A stretch of 64,000 nt of DNA from Carallia brachiata (Eukaryota; Streptophyta; Magnoliopsida; Malpighiales; Rhizophoraceae). Positions 39,660 through 51,544 of the stretch are shown here, in pieces. The notes under the pieces are model-generated. The model searched no databases, was not told where the DNA came from, and saw nothing but the letters and a program-made list of their open reading frames with translations. The stretch covers positions 10,815,122 to 10,879,121 of the forward strand of contig JADCRB010000016.1 in NCBI GenBank assembly GCA_021464245.1, read 5' to 3'. Position 1 is the stretch's first letter. Every line of letters begins with the position of its first letter. The translations under genes and the position numbers were made by a program.

Positions 39660-40479
39660 CTATGTTCTTAAGAATCTGGTACAAACTTTCTATTAATATG
39701 ATTATGAGATATAGTTATGTGGAAATAAAAATGAGTTACTTCTATCATACAGAAGATTATAATTTGTATTTGAGTTTCAACAAAGAAAGCATGAAAGTAA
39801 CTAAATACCTGCTTTTCCCATTTAGTTTTATAAGTGATAATAATTAGTACAATAGTTTGAGTAAATGTTCCTATCAGTATCCCAGACCAAACACTTTATA
39901 TAAAATATTTACGAAAAAGTAACATGAGGCCACGTAAGAAATCTGAAAGTATAATATGAAATGTGCATGCAAATGATCAAGTCATTTAGAAGAGACTTCC
40001 TATGGAAAAGGAAGGGCAAAAAGCTTACTTTGGCTTGCATGTTTGGAGCATAACTAAGAATGACCCCAACTGGGATACCAACTAGGTAGTAGCAAGTTAA
40101 ATTAACACATGCAACAATGCTCTGCCATCCAGCTCCAACAGAAACTCCTATTGTGAAGAAACAATCCAAGTTGTTACATTCTTTCTATAACACACAAAAT
40201 GTTTGAATGACGCTTGAACATATATGCTCCAAATTGTGATTAGCCTTACAACATATTGAGGAAATAAGAAGATTACCTAGAAGCACTTGTCTTATGCGGT
40301 TCATGAGTATGAAAAAGGCCAACAGTGGTGAAAGATTTGCAACCTGATTGACTACTTTGTCATTTTCAGTAAAGATGTATGAAAGCTTCCTTCGGAGAAA
40401 CAGGAAGACCAGAAATAGCACAAAGCCAATGGCAAACGATGCAACAACTACACGACGATTGAGAACTTTGCAACTTTTT
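39660..40479 (-). pseudogene. MATE/DTX pseudogene fragment, copy E (exons 5-8 only)
   Basis: Contains the 3' part of exon 5 (about 40479-40277), exon 6 (40147-40029), exon 7 (about 39895-39809) and an exon 8 relic (about 39720-39660). Homology stops abruptly inside exon 5 at about 40479, and exons 1-4 are gone. Further damage: a 1-nt deletion in exon 5 giving a stop after FSIVV, an altered exon 7 acceptor (AAAG directly before TGTTTGG), loss of the exon 8 acceptor, and a stop after FVPDS. Exon 6 is open and keeps the ancestral Trp in GAGWQ, unlike A, B and C. Confidence 0.9.
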
Positions 40480-41308
40480 AGATAGCTGCAAACTCAATTA
40501 TTTCATTATTTGAGATAGCTTTCCAATTAATAGGGTATTCATGTTCAAAAACAAAATATCGTAAAACTATTAATAGAATATTTATATTTAAAAATAAAAT
40601 ATCATAAAATCAGTATATGAACTAAAAATAATTTTTTCCCCATTAATATAAGAAAAAAAAAGATATAAATCGATGTCATGTTGGGAAAATTTAGAGAAAT
40701 AAATCAGTAACATTTAAATCGTTCGATTCGATGGTCTTCAAGTCACTGGTTTAGACCAGTTCAAACCTATTATTTTTAAGTGATTTGTTTCTTACTCCGA
40801 TTCTATGTTAAAACTAAACCAGTCCAAGTCTTGATTCACTAATTTTTCAATCTAATCGTTAGATCAGTCCAGCTTTTAAAAATTATGGATCACATGCAAG
40901 GATGCGGCCTCTTGGCGGCTACGGGAAACGCAGCTATTTGACTACTTTTGCTCTTTTTATTTATGTTAGCCTATTACTCATAAATTTTGAATCTATTTTA
41001 CATTAAATTTAATTATTATATATATGTTGTCTATTGTACATGAATTTAAGTCTATTGTATGTGACTTTAAGTATTCTATATTCTTATATATGTAGCATAC
41101 TAATATTTTTTTTTATGCTTAAATCATTTTTTTGAAATAAAAAAATTAATAAAACAGATCCCACTATCTTTCTTCTCTCTCTTTCTCTCTCTCTCTCCAT
41201 CAGCGGCTCAGCGCCGTGGCTTTTAACCTCGTCCTTCTACCATTTTCGCATGGGTTGATAATGATATATATGCAATAAGTCAACTAGAGGATGAAAGGTT
41301 CCCATTAA
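40480..41308. other. Unassigned sequence beyond the exon 5 breakpoint of copy E
   Basis: Not homologous to the other units until the 41.28 kb flank block. Contains a CCAGT/TTGGAC-rich stretch at 40720-40880, similar in style to the right end of the 476-bp insertion, a CT-rich tract at 41172-41197, and no coding frame. Confidence 0.5.
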
Positions 41309-41320
41309 TTTATGGGTGCC

Positions 41321-41538
41321 AGCCGCCTCCGCCTAGCCAAAGTGGTGTTAAGGCATTTGTCCTAGTTGGGTGAGGGGGGGTCGATTCCCCTTACTCCCAA
41401 AAATTTTTCACATATGTAGAGGTTATTCAAATTGTGGGTAAGAGTGTTTTCACTTCGTGGGTTGTCTTGGGCCCACAAATTTTTGCTTTTTTAATAACTG
41501 ATTTGCTAATCGTTAATTATTACTTATGTCAAAAAAAA
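41321..41538 (+). mobile_element. tRNA-derived SINE, 218 bp, plus orientation
   Basis: A-box-like TAGCCAAAGTGG at 41334-41345, B-box-like GGTCGATTCCCC at about 41379-41391, and a 3' end GTC plus A8. Target duplication TTTATGGGTGCC (41309-41320) and TTTATGGGTTCT (41539-41550). The insertion splits the conserved TTTATGGGTGCCGTACCCG block that is whole at about 15850. tRNA-like at its 5' end but not a tRNA gene. Confidence 0.85.
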
Positions 41539-41645
41539 TTTATGGGTTCTGTACCCGTACGTCCACGGCGAGTCATTAGGTTAGACAAAGAGAAATGCTA
41601 CTCAAGAGTGGTTTATATTTGGGCTACTGTATTAATAATTCAATA

Positions 41646-41790
41646 AGGGGCGGCGCAGCCTTGGTTATAGTAGTTGAAAAAGTTTTCCTCTAATTATCAA
41701 ATTTGAGATTCAATTTTCAGACTTATTATCTTATTTGTCTCTCTCAACGAGTTAGTCTCCAACTTTCGAAAGATGAACAAAAAAAGTTAG
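41646..41790 (+). mobile_element. Possible SINE relic
   Basis: GC-rich head (GGGGCGGCGCAGCC), a B-box-like AATTTGAGATTCAA at about 41699, and an A7 tail near 41779. Absent from the same position in sister units. No clear target duplication, so only tentative. Confidence 0.4.
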
Positions 41791-41812
41791 TAACGTTGGT
41801 TTCTTAAAATTT

Positions 41813-42003
41813 ATTTTTTTTATCTGAAAGTCCTGATATCCAGAAGTCTATTAGATTCTGACTAATCTAGTTCAAACCGGACGAACTCATTAAAAAGGGC
41901 AAAACTCACCCAACGCCTATTTTTTTCATATACAAGATTCGAACTCGAGATTTTGTTTAAGGAAAATTAAACTTCTCACCACTTAAACTAATAAATCATT
42001 AGT
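41813..42003 (-). mobile_element. tRNA-derived SINE, 191 bp, minus orientation
   Basis: Reading the minus strand: A-box-like TAGTTTAAGTGG near the right end, B box GAGTTCGAATCTTG around 41936-41945, and an A-rich 3' tail at 41813-41821. Target duplication TTAAAATTT at 41804-41812 and 42004-42012. Sister units have uninterrupted TTCTTAAAATTTGCCG. Confidence 0.85.
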
Positions 42004-42012
42004 TTAAAATTT

Positions 42013-43265
42013 GTTATTTACTCGTAATGTTGCATATATGTGACGTTCAACGTGACAAATATTCTAGATTGTTCATAAAACTGTCATGTAAGACCATCTA
42101 AGATCAACCTCTCTCTCCGAGTTAAGACCATCTTTTATTTCTTACCACGAGTATCAATCCGATATGCAATTAATACAGACGCGACAACATAATTATCGTG
42201 TCCAAATATTTTGGCTTCCAAGATAGATAAGCCTCACAAACTTAAAAAAAATAATAATAAAAAAAAGGAATTCACCAACTTATGTTTGGACGTCATGCCC
42301 AAAAAAAAACACTTGGATTTGGACGTCACATCAACATCCAATGTGAAGTGGATTTGTGACTTTGCTAGGTATGCAACGGGACGCGACTTGAGAAGTTGAC
42401 TTTCACACATGTACAGTCACATTGGTCACTTTATCAGTCAACGGAAACATTGGACGGATTTTGAGTTACAAACTTATTACTAAACTTTGTTTAAAGAGAA
42501 TTGTCCCTAATCGGTCAATTTTTTCAGACGGGCCTAAATTTAGTCTTTTATGGTGTATTTATCTTGACAATAGGAAAGAAATCAGCTTTAAAAGTCAAAT
42601 TCATCTGATTGGATATACCCAGTGTGTTTTTTTGATTGTGAGAAATTAATGAGAAAAAAATTGTGAAAAATAAATATTTGAATTAATGAAAAATAGGTGA
42701 GGAAAAAAATGATAGAAAAGAAAATGAGAAAGAAAATTGTAAGTAAAAAAATTATAAAAAAATAAATTATTTACATAAATAAAAAAAATAAGTACAAAAG
42801 AAAATGTTGGAAGAAAAATCTGATAATGATGATATAATTTTTTCTCATTTTATTTTTTTTCACATCTTCTTATAATTCAAAAAACTGAGAAAAAAACAGA
42901 TTTGAAATTCAAAGGAATAATTAGTGGGCCCACCATTTTTCTTTTCTCACAGATTTCACGAGAAAAGTGGATAAACTTGAAACAATATTGTAAATGTGTT
43001 CAAATATTTACTAAACTATCGTCAACTTTCTTGGGACCTCAATCTCTCTTTTATTTTTTTTTTTTAATGTAAGGAATTAAGGGTAAAAGCTATTCTATAC
43101 ACATATATTTTATTTGTCACAACTTTTGTATTATGTCCAAATAAAAAAATTATTTTATAACTATTTTCTTTCACGCTCATTTTTAACTTATTTAAACAAT
43201 TATCAAGAAAATTGCTTTCTTCGTTACCATATTCATTCACACCTTACTTCCAAATCCGAATATAT
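42013..43265. repeat. Array spacer of unit E
   Basis: Conserved 5'-flank blocks (GAAGTGGATTTGTGACTTTGC at 42344, GAAATCAGCTTTAAAAGTCAAA at 42577, GGGCCCACCATTTTTCTTTT at 42927). No gene. Confidence 0.6.
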
Positions 43266-43580
43266 CATTAGAAAATTGTAAAAATTAAAACTACAAGTGA
43301 ATTTAATATGCCAATGCGTGAATTTTTAATAATTTTATTAATTTCATAAATAAAGTAAGACTTGAAAATTTTTACAGTAAGATTAATATAATATTTATAA
43401 TAAAAAATAATAATTTTAATTTTTATTATAAAAACTATCAATTATATTATATTCATAACATTAATTAAAATACTAAAAATTAATATATATTATCAGTCCT
43501 CCATCAATCAATCTAATAGGAGGGGCCTCCTCACCACTCCTTTCTATCGTTCTACAAGAAAGGAGGCTCATTATGAAACG
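43266..43580. other. Gene-less array unit: deletion scar where a MATE copy should be
   Basis: The start of the 3' flank (CATTAGAAAATTGTAAAAATT at 43266) runs to about 43313 and is joined directly to sequence matching the 5' flank around 14.31-14.55 and 35.10-35.27 kb, followed by the AATAGGAGGGGCCTCCTCACC block at 43516. About 5 kb including the whole gene is absent. Confidence 0.7.
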
Positions 43581-43988
43581 GGATATATAATTTTTTAATT
43601 TTAAATTTTTATATATTTTTATATTTAAATTCTAAATTTTTTTAATATTTTGTTTCAGTTCTATACTTTTTTATTTTGTTTTAAATCAATCATTCAGTTT
43701 GTGTAATCTTAAAAAAATAAAAATAAAAAACTCAAAATCACAACTCATGTGCTATTGTTTGAGAATAAACCACAGACATTTAATAAAGAAAATAATATTT
43801 AAATAATATATTTTATCATTTTAAAATAATTTCCATTAGTCAAACTCAATTTTTAACTGATTGACCAATAGAATGACTGATTTGAAACAAAATCAAAAGG
43901 TTTAGAAGTGAAATAAAATTTTAAAAAAGTTTAAGACTTAAATATAAAAAAGTGTAAAGGTTTATAACTGAAAAAATGCATATTTTAC
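43580..43988. mobile_element. Long-inverted-repeat element (family M2), copy 1
   Basis: The first ~80 nt and the last ~80 nt are inverted complements of each other with substitutions (shared core TTTATATTTAA...TTTAATATTTTGTTTCA / TTTAAAATTTTATTTCA). Inserted in an array block that reads through in units A and C. No coding capacity. Confidence 0.65.
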
Positions 43989-45700
43989 TAAATTTCCAGC
44001 TCTAAAGTGTTGCGACTCTAAAGTGTTGCGAACTTACTTTTATACCTTACCAAATTCATAATTTCGTTTTTATTTGAACCAAAACAAAAAGTATTACAAG
44101 AAAAATTAAAGATCACATTTGTAAGTTGAGATCTAAAATTATTCATTAATATCTTTATTCAACTTCTTTTTTCAAGAGAACACACAATTTAAGTATTATT
44201 GAATTTGAATACGTATTCTTTACGTCCAACTGTAATGTTAACAAACTTAGAATTTAGTACTTTCGATAAAAATCTCAATTTATTACAGGGAGGGTGATAA
44301 TAAGAAAAAATTCAAATCTAAATTAATACAAAAAAATTCACTAAATTATGAATCATATTATTCTTAAGGGTGTATTTGTTGTGCGATGGAAAGGGAAGAG
44401 AGAGAACGAAAAGTATAATCATTATTATGTACTTTTCTTTCTTATATTTCTTTCTTCTTATTTTCTACATCATTCCAAATAATTTTATTTTCTCTCTATT
44501 TTTTCTCTCACTAATTACTATTTATTTTTTCGTTCACTATACTTTCTTTCTCTCCATTTTTCTATCACTCTAAATAATTTTATTTCTCTTCACTTTTTCT
44601 TTTACAAATTACTATTTATTTTTTCTTTCACCGTACTTTTGTCATCTTCACTCTCTCCACCACTCCAAATAACTTTACTTTCTCTTTATTTTATTTTATT
44701 TTCTTTTACTTTTTCCACTTTTTCACTCACTTTTAACACGGTATACTTCCAGTCACTTCACACACAGCATAAGAGTGTCTACGATATTTCTAAACCATAT
44801 TCATAAAATGTTGAAGGGAAGCGTTCGAGACATGTTTAACTTTCTTACAACATTTTTTTGACACATGTCTATACAGTATCGAACATATTTCCGACACAAA
44901 GGCAACAATATAATTTTTGCGTACGGGCGTCCTAGTTTCTAAGCTAGAGTAGCCTCACAAACTAACCAAAAAAGTTACTAACTTATACTGGACGCCACAT
45001 GGTCGAATATGAAGTGGATTTGTGATTTTGCTACGTAAACAACGGGAAGTGACTTGAGAAGTTTGACTTTTAGATATGAAAAAATATTAGAGGATTAAAT
45101 GAGATAGATAAAAAAATATTAATAATATAACAGTAAAATATATTTTTATAATAATATTAAAGTTTTTGTAACAAGAAATAATATGGTTATTTTTTATATT
45201 ATATTTTATTAATTTTATTAAAAAAATAATTATAATCGTCACAATATTAACATTTTCTCTATCCTCTAGCCTCTGTACTCGTAATAGATCCCTTTGATAT
45301 ACGTGGTCACATAAATGCTACTTCTTTAAAAAAACGGACGATTTAACGAATTTTAAAGTTGAAAAAAATACATAATCAATAGAAAAATGAGGTGTGCGAT
45401 CAATATATTATAATTGATTATTTTTTAATTAAAATTTTCTTTTGCAACTAGATTATTTTAATAAAAATAAAAACATTTTTGCTTTTTCTTTTTGTAAAAA
45501 AATATTTAATTATAAAAAAATAGTTGATTATAATATATCGCTTTTACATCTCACTTTTTCTATGTATATATAATTTGACTATTTTAAATTACATGTCTAC
45601 TATCAAATTTTACTTCTTAGAGTAATTAGATTTTTTACAAAAATAATAAAATTTTTTTAAACTCCACACTCATCGATCCATCTCTCTAAACAAACTTAGG
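43989..45700. repeat. Array spacer of the gene-less unit
   Basis: Conserved blocks at about 44.0 (AGTGTTGCGAACTTACTTTTAT) and 45.01 kb. A MITE-like, CT-rich stretch lies at 44360-44760. No gene. Confidence 0.55.
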
Positions 45701-45704
45701 GTCT

Positions 45705-47055
45705 GTTTGATTTTACTATCAGTGATTGCTGTTATAGTTTCTGATTACTGATTACTATTGTTGATTATTGATTGCTGTTACGAATTACTATTGCTAATGA
45801 ACAAAATGAAATTGAGTATTTGATTAAATTAATACTGACTGATTTTTATTGAAATAGTAGAATGACTATTTTATATATTTTATTTTTATTTATCATTATA
45901 AATAATCTTTTTATTTTCACATAATCTAAACTAGTCTTATAAAAATATATATCATATACTTGTAAATAAAAATTTATTAGATATGTGAGTGTAATTTATA
46001 AAATAATAAATATTATTTTTATTATACAAATTTTTTTGTTCGAAAAAATAATATTAATTTATATATTAGGAATATAAAATTATTTTTTTAGTCTTTTCTT
46101 GCAAAAAAAAAATATTATTTTATTTTGAAACTCAAACCATCAGTTTTGGACACTTTTTCTCAATCCAATATAAATTTTAATTGTATTATTTGCAGACATC
46201 TTCTCAAATGAGAAAAACAAAAGGAAAGAGCAAAAAAAATATTTTAACACATGCAAGTCCCTCGCCGTACTATTTGCGCGGTCCAAAATATTTGCTCTGT
46301 CCTCAACCCCTGTACAGCTTGCAGTGGCAGCAACAGTATTCTTTTTAATAGGCATAACCTCGTAATAGTATTATTAGAATATACATATTTTAAATTTTAA
46401 ATTTTTATAATTTTTAACATTTGAAGCTTAGATTTTTTTAAAATTTTATTTAAGTTTTGAATTTTTTAATTTTTTACTAAATTAGTCTTTTTATTTATAA
46501 AAAGTGGTCAATTTGTTAAAAAATAAATTTAACCTAATTTAAATTATTAAAAAAATGTTAAATAAACGAAGTAAACATTTTTTTCATCAACAAAATATGC
46601 ATATTAAATATTTATTTAATTAATAAATATACCAATTAAATAGATAGTATGCATATTTTTTTATTAAAAAACATTCAATTTATGTATCTAAGTTTTTTTC
46701 AAATATTTTTTTGTTAGTTCAAAATCATTTTTTAATAGATTAATCACTTTTCGTCAATGGATGTATTGATTTGGTAGGAAATCAAAAAGTTTAAAATTCA
46801 AATGAAATTTTAAAAAGATTTAAGACTCCAATGAAAAAAAATATAAAGGTTTAGAATTTAAAATATGTATATCCCTAATCTTATTTATCAGCTGTTAATA
46901 AAAGTAAAACATAAAAAATTCTTTATTTTTTTAATGAGCAATATTTTGGATATTTTTTAACAACAGCACTTCAAAAAAAGTAACTAAATTCTATTCGATC
47001 CTAATTTTTAACTTTCAACAATAACAGCAACTTTTATCAACAAAATCAAATATCT
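45705..47055. mobile_element. Element with inverted ends, about 1.35 kb, containing a nested M2 copy
   Basis: The left end GTTTGATTTTACTATCAG...TTGCTGTTATAG is complementary in inverted orientation to the right end near 47000-47050 (CAACAATAACAGCAAC, then ATCAACAAAATCAAAT). The interior carries the M2 copy at 46374-46873. No transposase frame. Exact borders and target duplication not established. Confidence 0.5.
46374..46873. mobile_element. Long-inverted-repeat element (family M2), copy 2
   Basis: Left ATATACATATTTTAAATTTT and right AAATTTAAAATATGTATAT-type ends pair over roughly 90 nt. Same architecture as 43580-43988. Confidence 0.65.
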
Positions 47056-49230
47056 CCTTACTTGGCAAGCTTAAAATAAAAGTAAGATAAAAGTTGAGGA
47101 ACGGTGGGATCCGACACGGGGGGCCTCCTAATATTTGCACCCATAAAATGTCGGGGCAGCGGGGTAGGGGAAACTGCAGCCCCTCCCCCATACAGGGGGA
47201 CGCAGCTTCCACGCATCTAGGGACGCGGCCTCTAATAGAGTCCATATTTTCCGTTATACAATCGGAAGATTTTGTTTTAAAAATTTTGTTCAAAGTTAAT
47301 TTTTTGCAACGGATGCTTAATTTTTTATAACGACATCTTTATGTTTTGTAATAAAAAATAGAAATACATAAACATATTTTTAAATTGTAATAAACGAAGA
47401 TGTTGTTATAAAAATTTAGACAATAATTACATTTGAACAAAATTATCAGACACACTTTTTCTGGTGTTGTAATATTTCTGTAAAAATAATGTGTGCGGCC
47501 ACTTTTCACAATACGGGAAGGACAAATGACTTTACTTATATGTACCGGCAGCGTAGAAGGGAGATTACGCTTGCATTAATAATGATAGATGCAGTGAGTC
47601 AACCAGAGGATCAAAGGTTCCCATGAATCTATGGTGCCGTACCCGTACGTCCACGGCGGTCAGGCGAAGATAAATGCTGCTCGGGATTAGTTTATATTTA
47701 GGTTAGCATGTTGATGAGTCAAAAACTTTAGTTTCTTAAAATTCGCCATGGATTCGTGATGTGGCATACACGTAACGTTTAACATGGCAAATGTTTTGAG
47801 CTGTCAATAAAAATGTCATTTAAGACCATTAAGGATCACCTTCTCTTTCGTACGTAAGGCTATCTCTTGTTTCTCATCACAAATGTTGATCTGATATGTG
47901 TCCGACACAAATACAATAATATAGTTGTTATGCTCGTACATTTTAGCTTCCCAGGTACAATCAGCCTCACAAAGCTTAAAAATAAAAAAGAAAAAAATTA
48001 GAATCTCGCTATATAAATATAAAAATTAATAAAATGTTGACACGTATCTAATATTTAAATATAAACTGCAGAGCCAAAAAAATTTTAGGGAGGGCAAATT
48101 TTATACGTATATTTATAATAATATAATTAATTTATATGATGAAAAATAAAATAATAATATAAATTATTTTACGTAATATATATTATAATTATATCTTTGT
48201 GAATTTTAATATTTTAAAATTATTTTTTATTTTTTATATGTAATTAAATGTATTTTTTATATAAATAATAATTCAATCATTTAGTTATTTATTTCTCATA
48301 TGATTGCACAACAAAATCTTTGTAATTGTAGAAAAAAATAATTTTTTTACGTAATTATTGTAACTAATAAAATTAAAATTAATTTTATAAATAAATACAT
48401 GTTTAGATGTACAATGTGTTTGTAGATATTTTTTCCTTATTTACCATTTTCAAAAGACTGTGTAAAAATAAGAAAAAATTATTTAGATATTTTTGAGAAT
48501 AAATGAAATGAAACTAAAAATGATAACTAAGTGTAAGATTAAGTGTAAGAGCCTCTCACATTTAATAAAATTTAAATTTAAAAAGCTAAATTGCCTACTT
48601 TGAAACTCGAAGAGATAATAAACAAAAATAAATTCTTTAAAAAAAAAAGAAAGTAAAGAAGTTTTAAAAAATGAAAAAGAAAAAGAAAAAAAAAAGCATT
48701 TGCTAACAAAAAAAGAAAAATAGAAAAGCATTTGTTGAGCTCTAAACTCAAGGCTAGGGGAGGGGGGGTGGGGGGCAAAATGCCATGCCCTGCCAGTTGG
48801 CTAACTGGGAAGTTTTGGTCTTATTTGGTTAAGAACTATTAATACAAATCAAGGGCAGGGCAGCGGGGCTCCCTTTGCCCTATGTGTCTTCGCCGATGGA
48901 CTCCCCATTTCTTCAATAGATAAACTTAGATAGTGGGCTTGAATATTATTTTATGTCTAAAATTTGTGTTATTTTTCCTTCAAAAAGTTACTTTCTTCCA
49001 ACCTCAATCACTTTTTGTTTTTTTAAACTACTCATATGCAAGGAATTAAGGGTAAAATATGTAATTTATACACATAAATTTCATTGCTCTAAACTTTTTT
49101 ATCACATTTAAACCAAAACTTTATTTTTTTAACTATTTTCTTTCACACTCATTTCTAACTTATCCAAATAATTATTAAAAAAAATCACTTTCTTTCTTAT
49201 CAATTTCTTTCACACTCTACTTCCAAGTCC
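47056..49230. other. Array spacer with GC-rich patches
   Basis: No gene. Array blocks occur at 47.5-47.9 kb (CGTACCCGTACGTCCACGGC at about 47638). Two islands stand out from the AT-rich background: 47095-47235 and 48750-48905. The latter begins with a G-rich run at 48757-48776. Neither has a convincing coding frame. Confidence 0.5.
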
Positions 49231-50014
49231 AAATATACTATTAAAAAAATGTCAAAATTGAAATCTACAAGTGAATTTAATGTCTAGATTAAAACTACAA
49301 AGAGATAAAATGAAAAACAAACAAACCATAGGAAGTTTAATGCATTTAACTCAAAATAATTTTATAATTTTGTAAATGTGCTTCAAATGTTTGAAAAAAT
49401 TTTCTTTGTCAATCTGATTCACCACTCAAATCTGCTTAGACAGATCAGATTGAAAAATCTGAAGTAAAAATTGCCAACATCATACTTTAAAATTTAAAAC
49501 CAACCAACATGTTGTTTGCAGTTCTTTTTTGATATTTCAATTGTTCATTGGGCATTAAATAGTAGGTCTTTTTTTCAGTTCATCATCTCACTAGATTAAG
49601 AAAAAAAAATTCTCATTGTGACTTGAAGTTAAAATTCAATTTTAGTTGACAAAATAAAATAGCAGTCACATTGTGGCCACCCCCAAAATGTTGCATATGC
49701 GGACTTTGTGGCCAGAGCTCTCTGTGGAATATTTGCATTATGGTTCCAATGATTTTTAAATGTTCCAAATGGGTTCACCGAAGATAAGCTGTATCAGTTT
49801 GGAAATTCTCCAAGAGCTGTTATTGCTATCTGCAAAGGTAATTTTCAGCAAACCTACGACCTTAATGTCACACCAAGACTCGCCTAAAATTAGTGATGGC
49901 TCATAGGACACTTGGAGACAATGAAATAGAACCACAGTCGTGCTTCAAAGGAGAATTGTAAGTACTTCTCCGATAACAAAACCATAATGTCTCAGTACTA
50001 TCTTATTTGATTCG

Positions 50015-50062
50015 GTGATCTAATATCACATAATTTTTTTTGACGTGATCTAATATCACATA
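50015..50062. repeat. Micro-insertion with perfect 18-bp target duplication
   Basis: GTGATCTAATATCACATA is present at 50015-50032 and 50045-50062, separated by a 12-nt insert of A, T8 and GAC. On the minus strand the insert reads GTC plus poly(A), the same 3' end as the SINE at 41321-41538. Sister units (30458, 39179) have one copy. Confidence 0.75.
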
Positions 50063-50211
50063 TGATACAGCAACATACATGACTTGTCAGTTGTTAAACA
50101 TACAAACATTTAATGACTGAAAAAAATTAATTAATTAAAGTTTGGATGTCTTTTTCAATTCTAGCATCAGCTTTTGATTTATTTTTTACAATAGCATATC
50201 GCGACTCACAC

Positions 50212-50554
50212 ATCCCAATTACCGTATGAGGTGGTAGCATAGTAATAAGTTGACATGCGATTAATTTTAGTGACTTAGATTTGAGTTCTCACAGGCGCAA
50301 CTTTTTCTCTGTAAAATGTTGGGTGCTCACTACAATTGAGAAAGATTGAGTGTGCGCTGTAAGTTACAGACTTAGCAATTAATGTAGTTTCCAGTAATAG
50401 AGTCGCACTCAGCTCCATTAATGCTTCAGTGGTGGATCCTTCTTTATCGGTGTTAGTTAAATAGAGATGCAACAATCACATAAGAATGGCTCTAGCCCAT
50501 GTTTATAATAACTAATATACTTGTAATATACTTTTTTTTATTGTTCGAAAAAAA
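50212..50554 (+). mobile_element. tRNA-derived SINE, about 343 bp, plus orientation
   Basis: A-box-like GTGGTAGCATAGTA near 50231, B-box-like GATTTGAGTTCTCA at 50278-50291, and a poly(A) tail after TTGTTCG. Flanked by ACTCACAC at 50204-50211 and 50555-50562. Sister units read GTAACTCACACATCCAAATC without interruption. Confidence 0.75.
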
Positions 50555-50968
50555 ACTCACACTCAAATCTCCATTAATTTGGTAATAAATTCTAATGATT
50601 TGAACGAGAATTTTCTTCAATTCAAATTTCATAAATTTTTACAAGAAATTTGATATGCGGACGAGTATCTCACAGACATAATTTGTAATTTATTGCCCAT
50701 CATAGTTAACTCATATATTTATGAGTTTAAAGAATCTTTATATTTAAGATCATACATCAAATTTAATTATTATACACATAATACTAATATTTTAAAATAA
50801 AAAATAAAAAACTGATGGGTCTACCATTCCTCTTTCTCTATATCTCTGCCCAATGTGAAACCTTGTCCTAGATCCCGTCCAGCCATCAATTTTGTTTTTA
50901 GAATTTCGAATTTCTCATAACAAACGACCAACCTCAGCATAGCTGTGGCTTTTCCAGCAACCAAACAA

Positions 50969-51411
50969 CGGGATAATGTCCATTTTAATAGTAAACATTC
51001 ATGGATTTTTATAATTGAATTCTAAACTTTTAAAATTTTCAATTGAGTCTTGTACTTTTCAGATCGTTCATAATCAAATCATTTCCGTTCACGGCCATCA
51101 GCCAAACCGATTAAAATATACTTTGATTAAATGGATATAAATAAAAAAAAAAAACTTAAATACCGTTCTTTTAGTATTTTTCTGTTTTAGTAATTTAAAA
51201 AATAATTAAAATATCATATTTAAAATTTTTTTTAATTCACTTCTGTTTGGTTAAAGTACGATTTAAACAGTTTGACAAATAGTAGTTGATGGAAATGATT
51301 TGATTGTAAATGATATAAAATGTATAATACTCAGTTAAAAAAGTTAAAAAGTTCAAGAATCAACAATAAAAATCTATAAATGTTTAGAACTAAAAATGAT
51401 GTTTTTCCACC
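50969..51411. mobile_element. Long-inverted-repeat element (family M2-like), copy 3
   Basis: Left and right thirds are imperfect inverted complements (TGGATTTTTATAATTGAATTC versus the inverted TAGATTTTTATTGTTGATTC). It interrupts the CCAAACAAC...TGAGATACTAAATCC block seen whole in B and C. Confidence 0.6.
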
Positions 51412-51544
51412 AATTATATGAGATACTAAATCCATCCATCTTCACAATATGAAAGATACCGAATTCATCCAAAAAATGTATGTCTTATTACCTGTTAGTT
51501 CTCACACTTAGCAACACCAAAAATGCACTAAAACAGCTTTGAAG

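Larger units (their letters stand above)
49230..51540. repeat. 3' flank of MATE copy D with retroposon insertions
   Basis: Homologous to the 3' flanks of A, B, C and E, expanded by a SINE (50212-50554), an M2 element (about 50969-51411), a micro-insertion (50015-50062) and an AT-rich stretch at 50650-50900. No gene. Confidence 0.6.

Noticed and set aside
41334..41391. tRNA-like A and B boxes
   Set aside because: Part of a SINE with target duplication and poly(A); no cloverleaf with a proper anticodon arm and acceptor stem could be drawn.
47095..47235. Possible Helitron 3' end (CCCCC-ATACA-GGGGG hairpin followed by CTAG)
   Set aside because: The hairpin-to-CTAG distance is too long, and no matching 5' TC end or insertion between A and T was seen.
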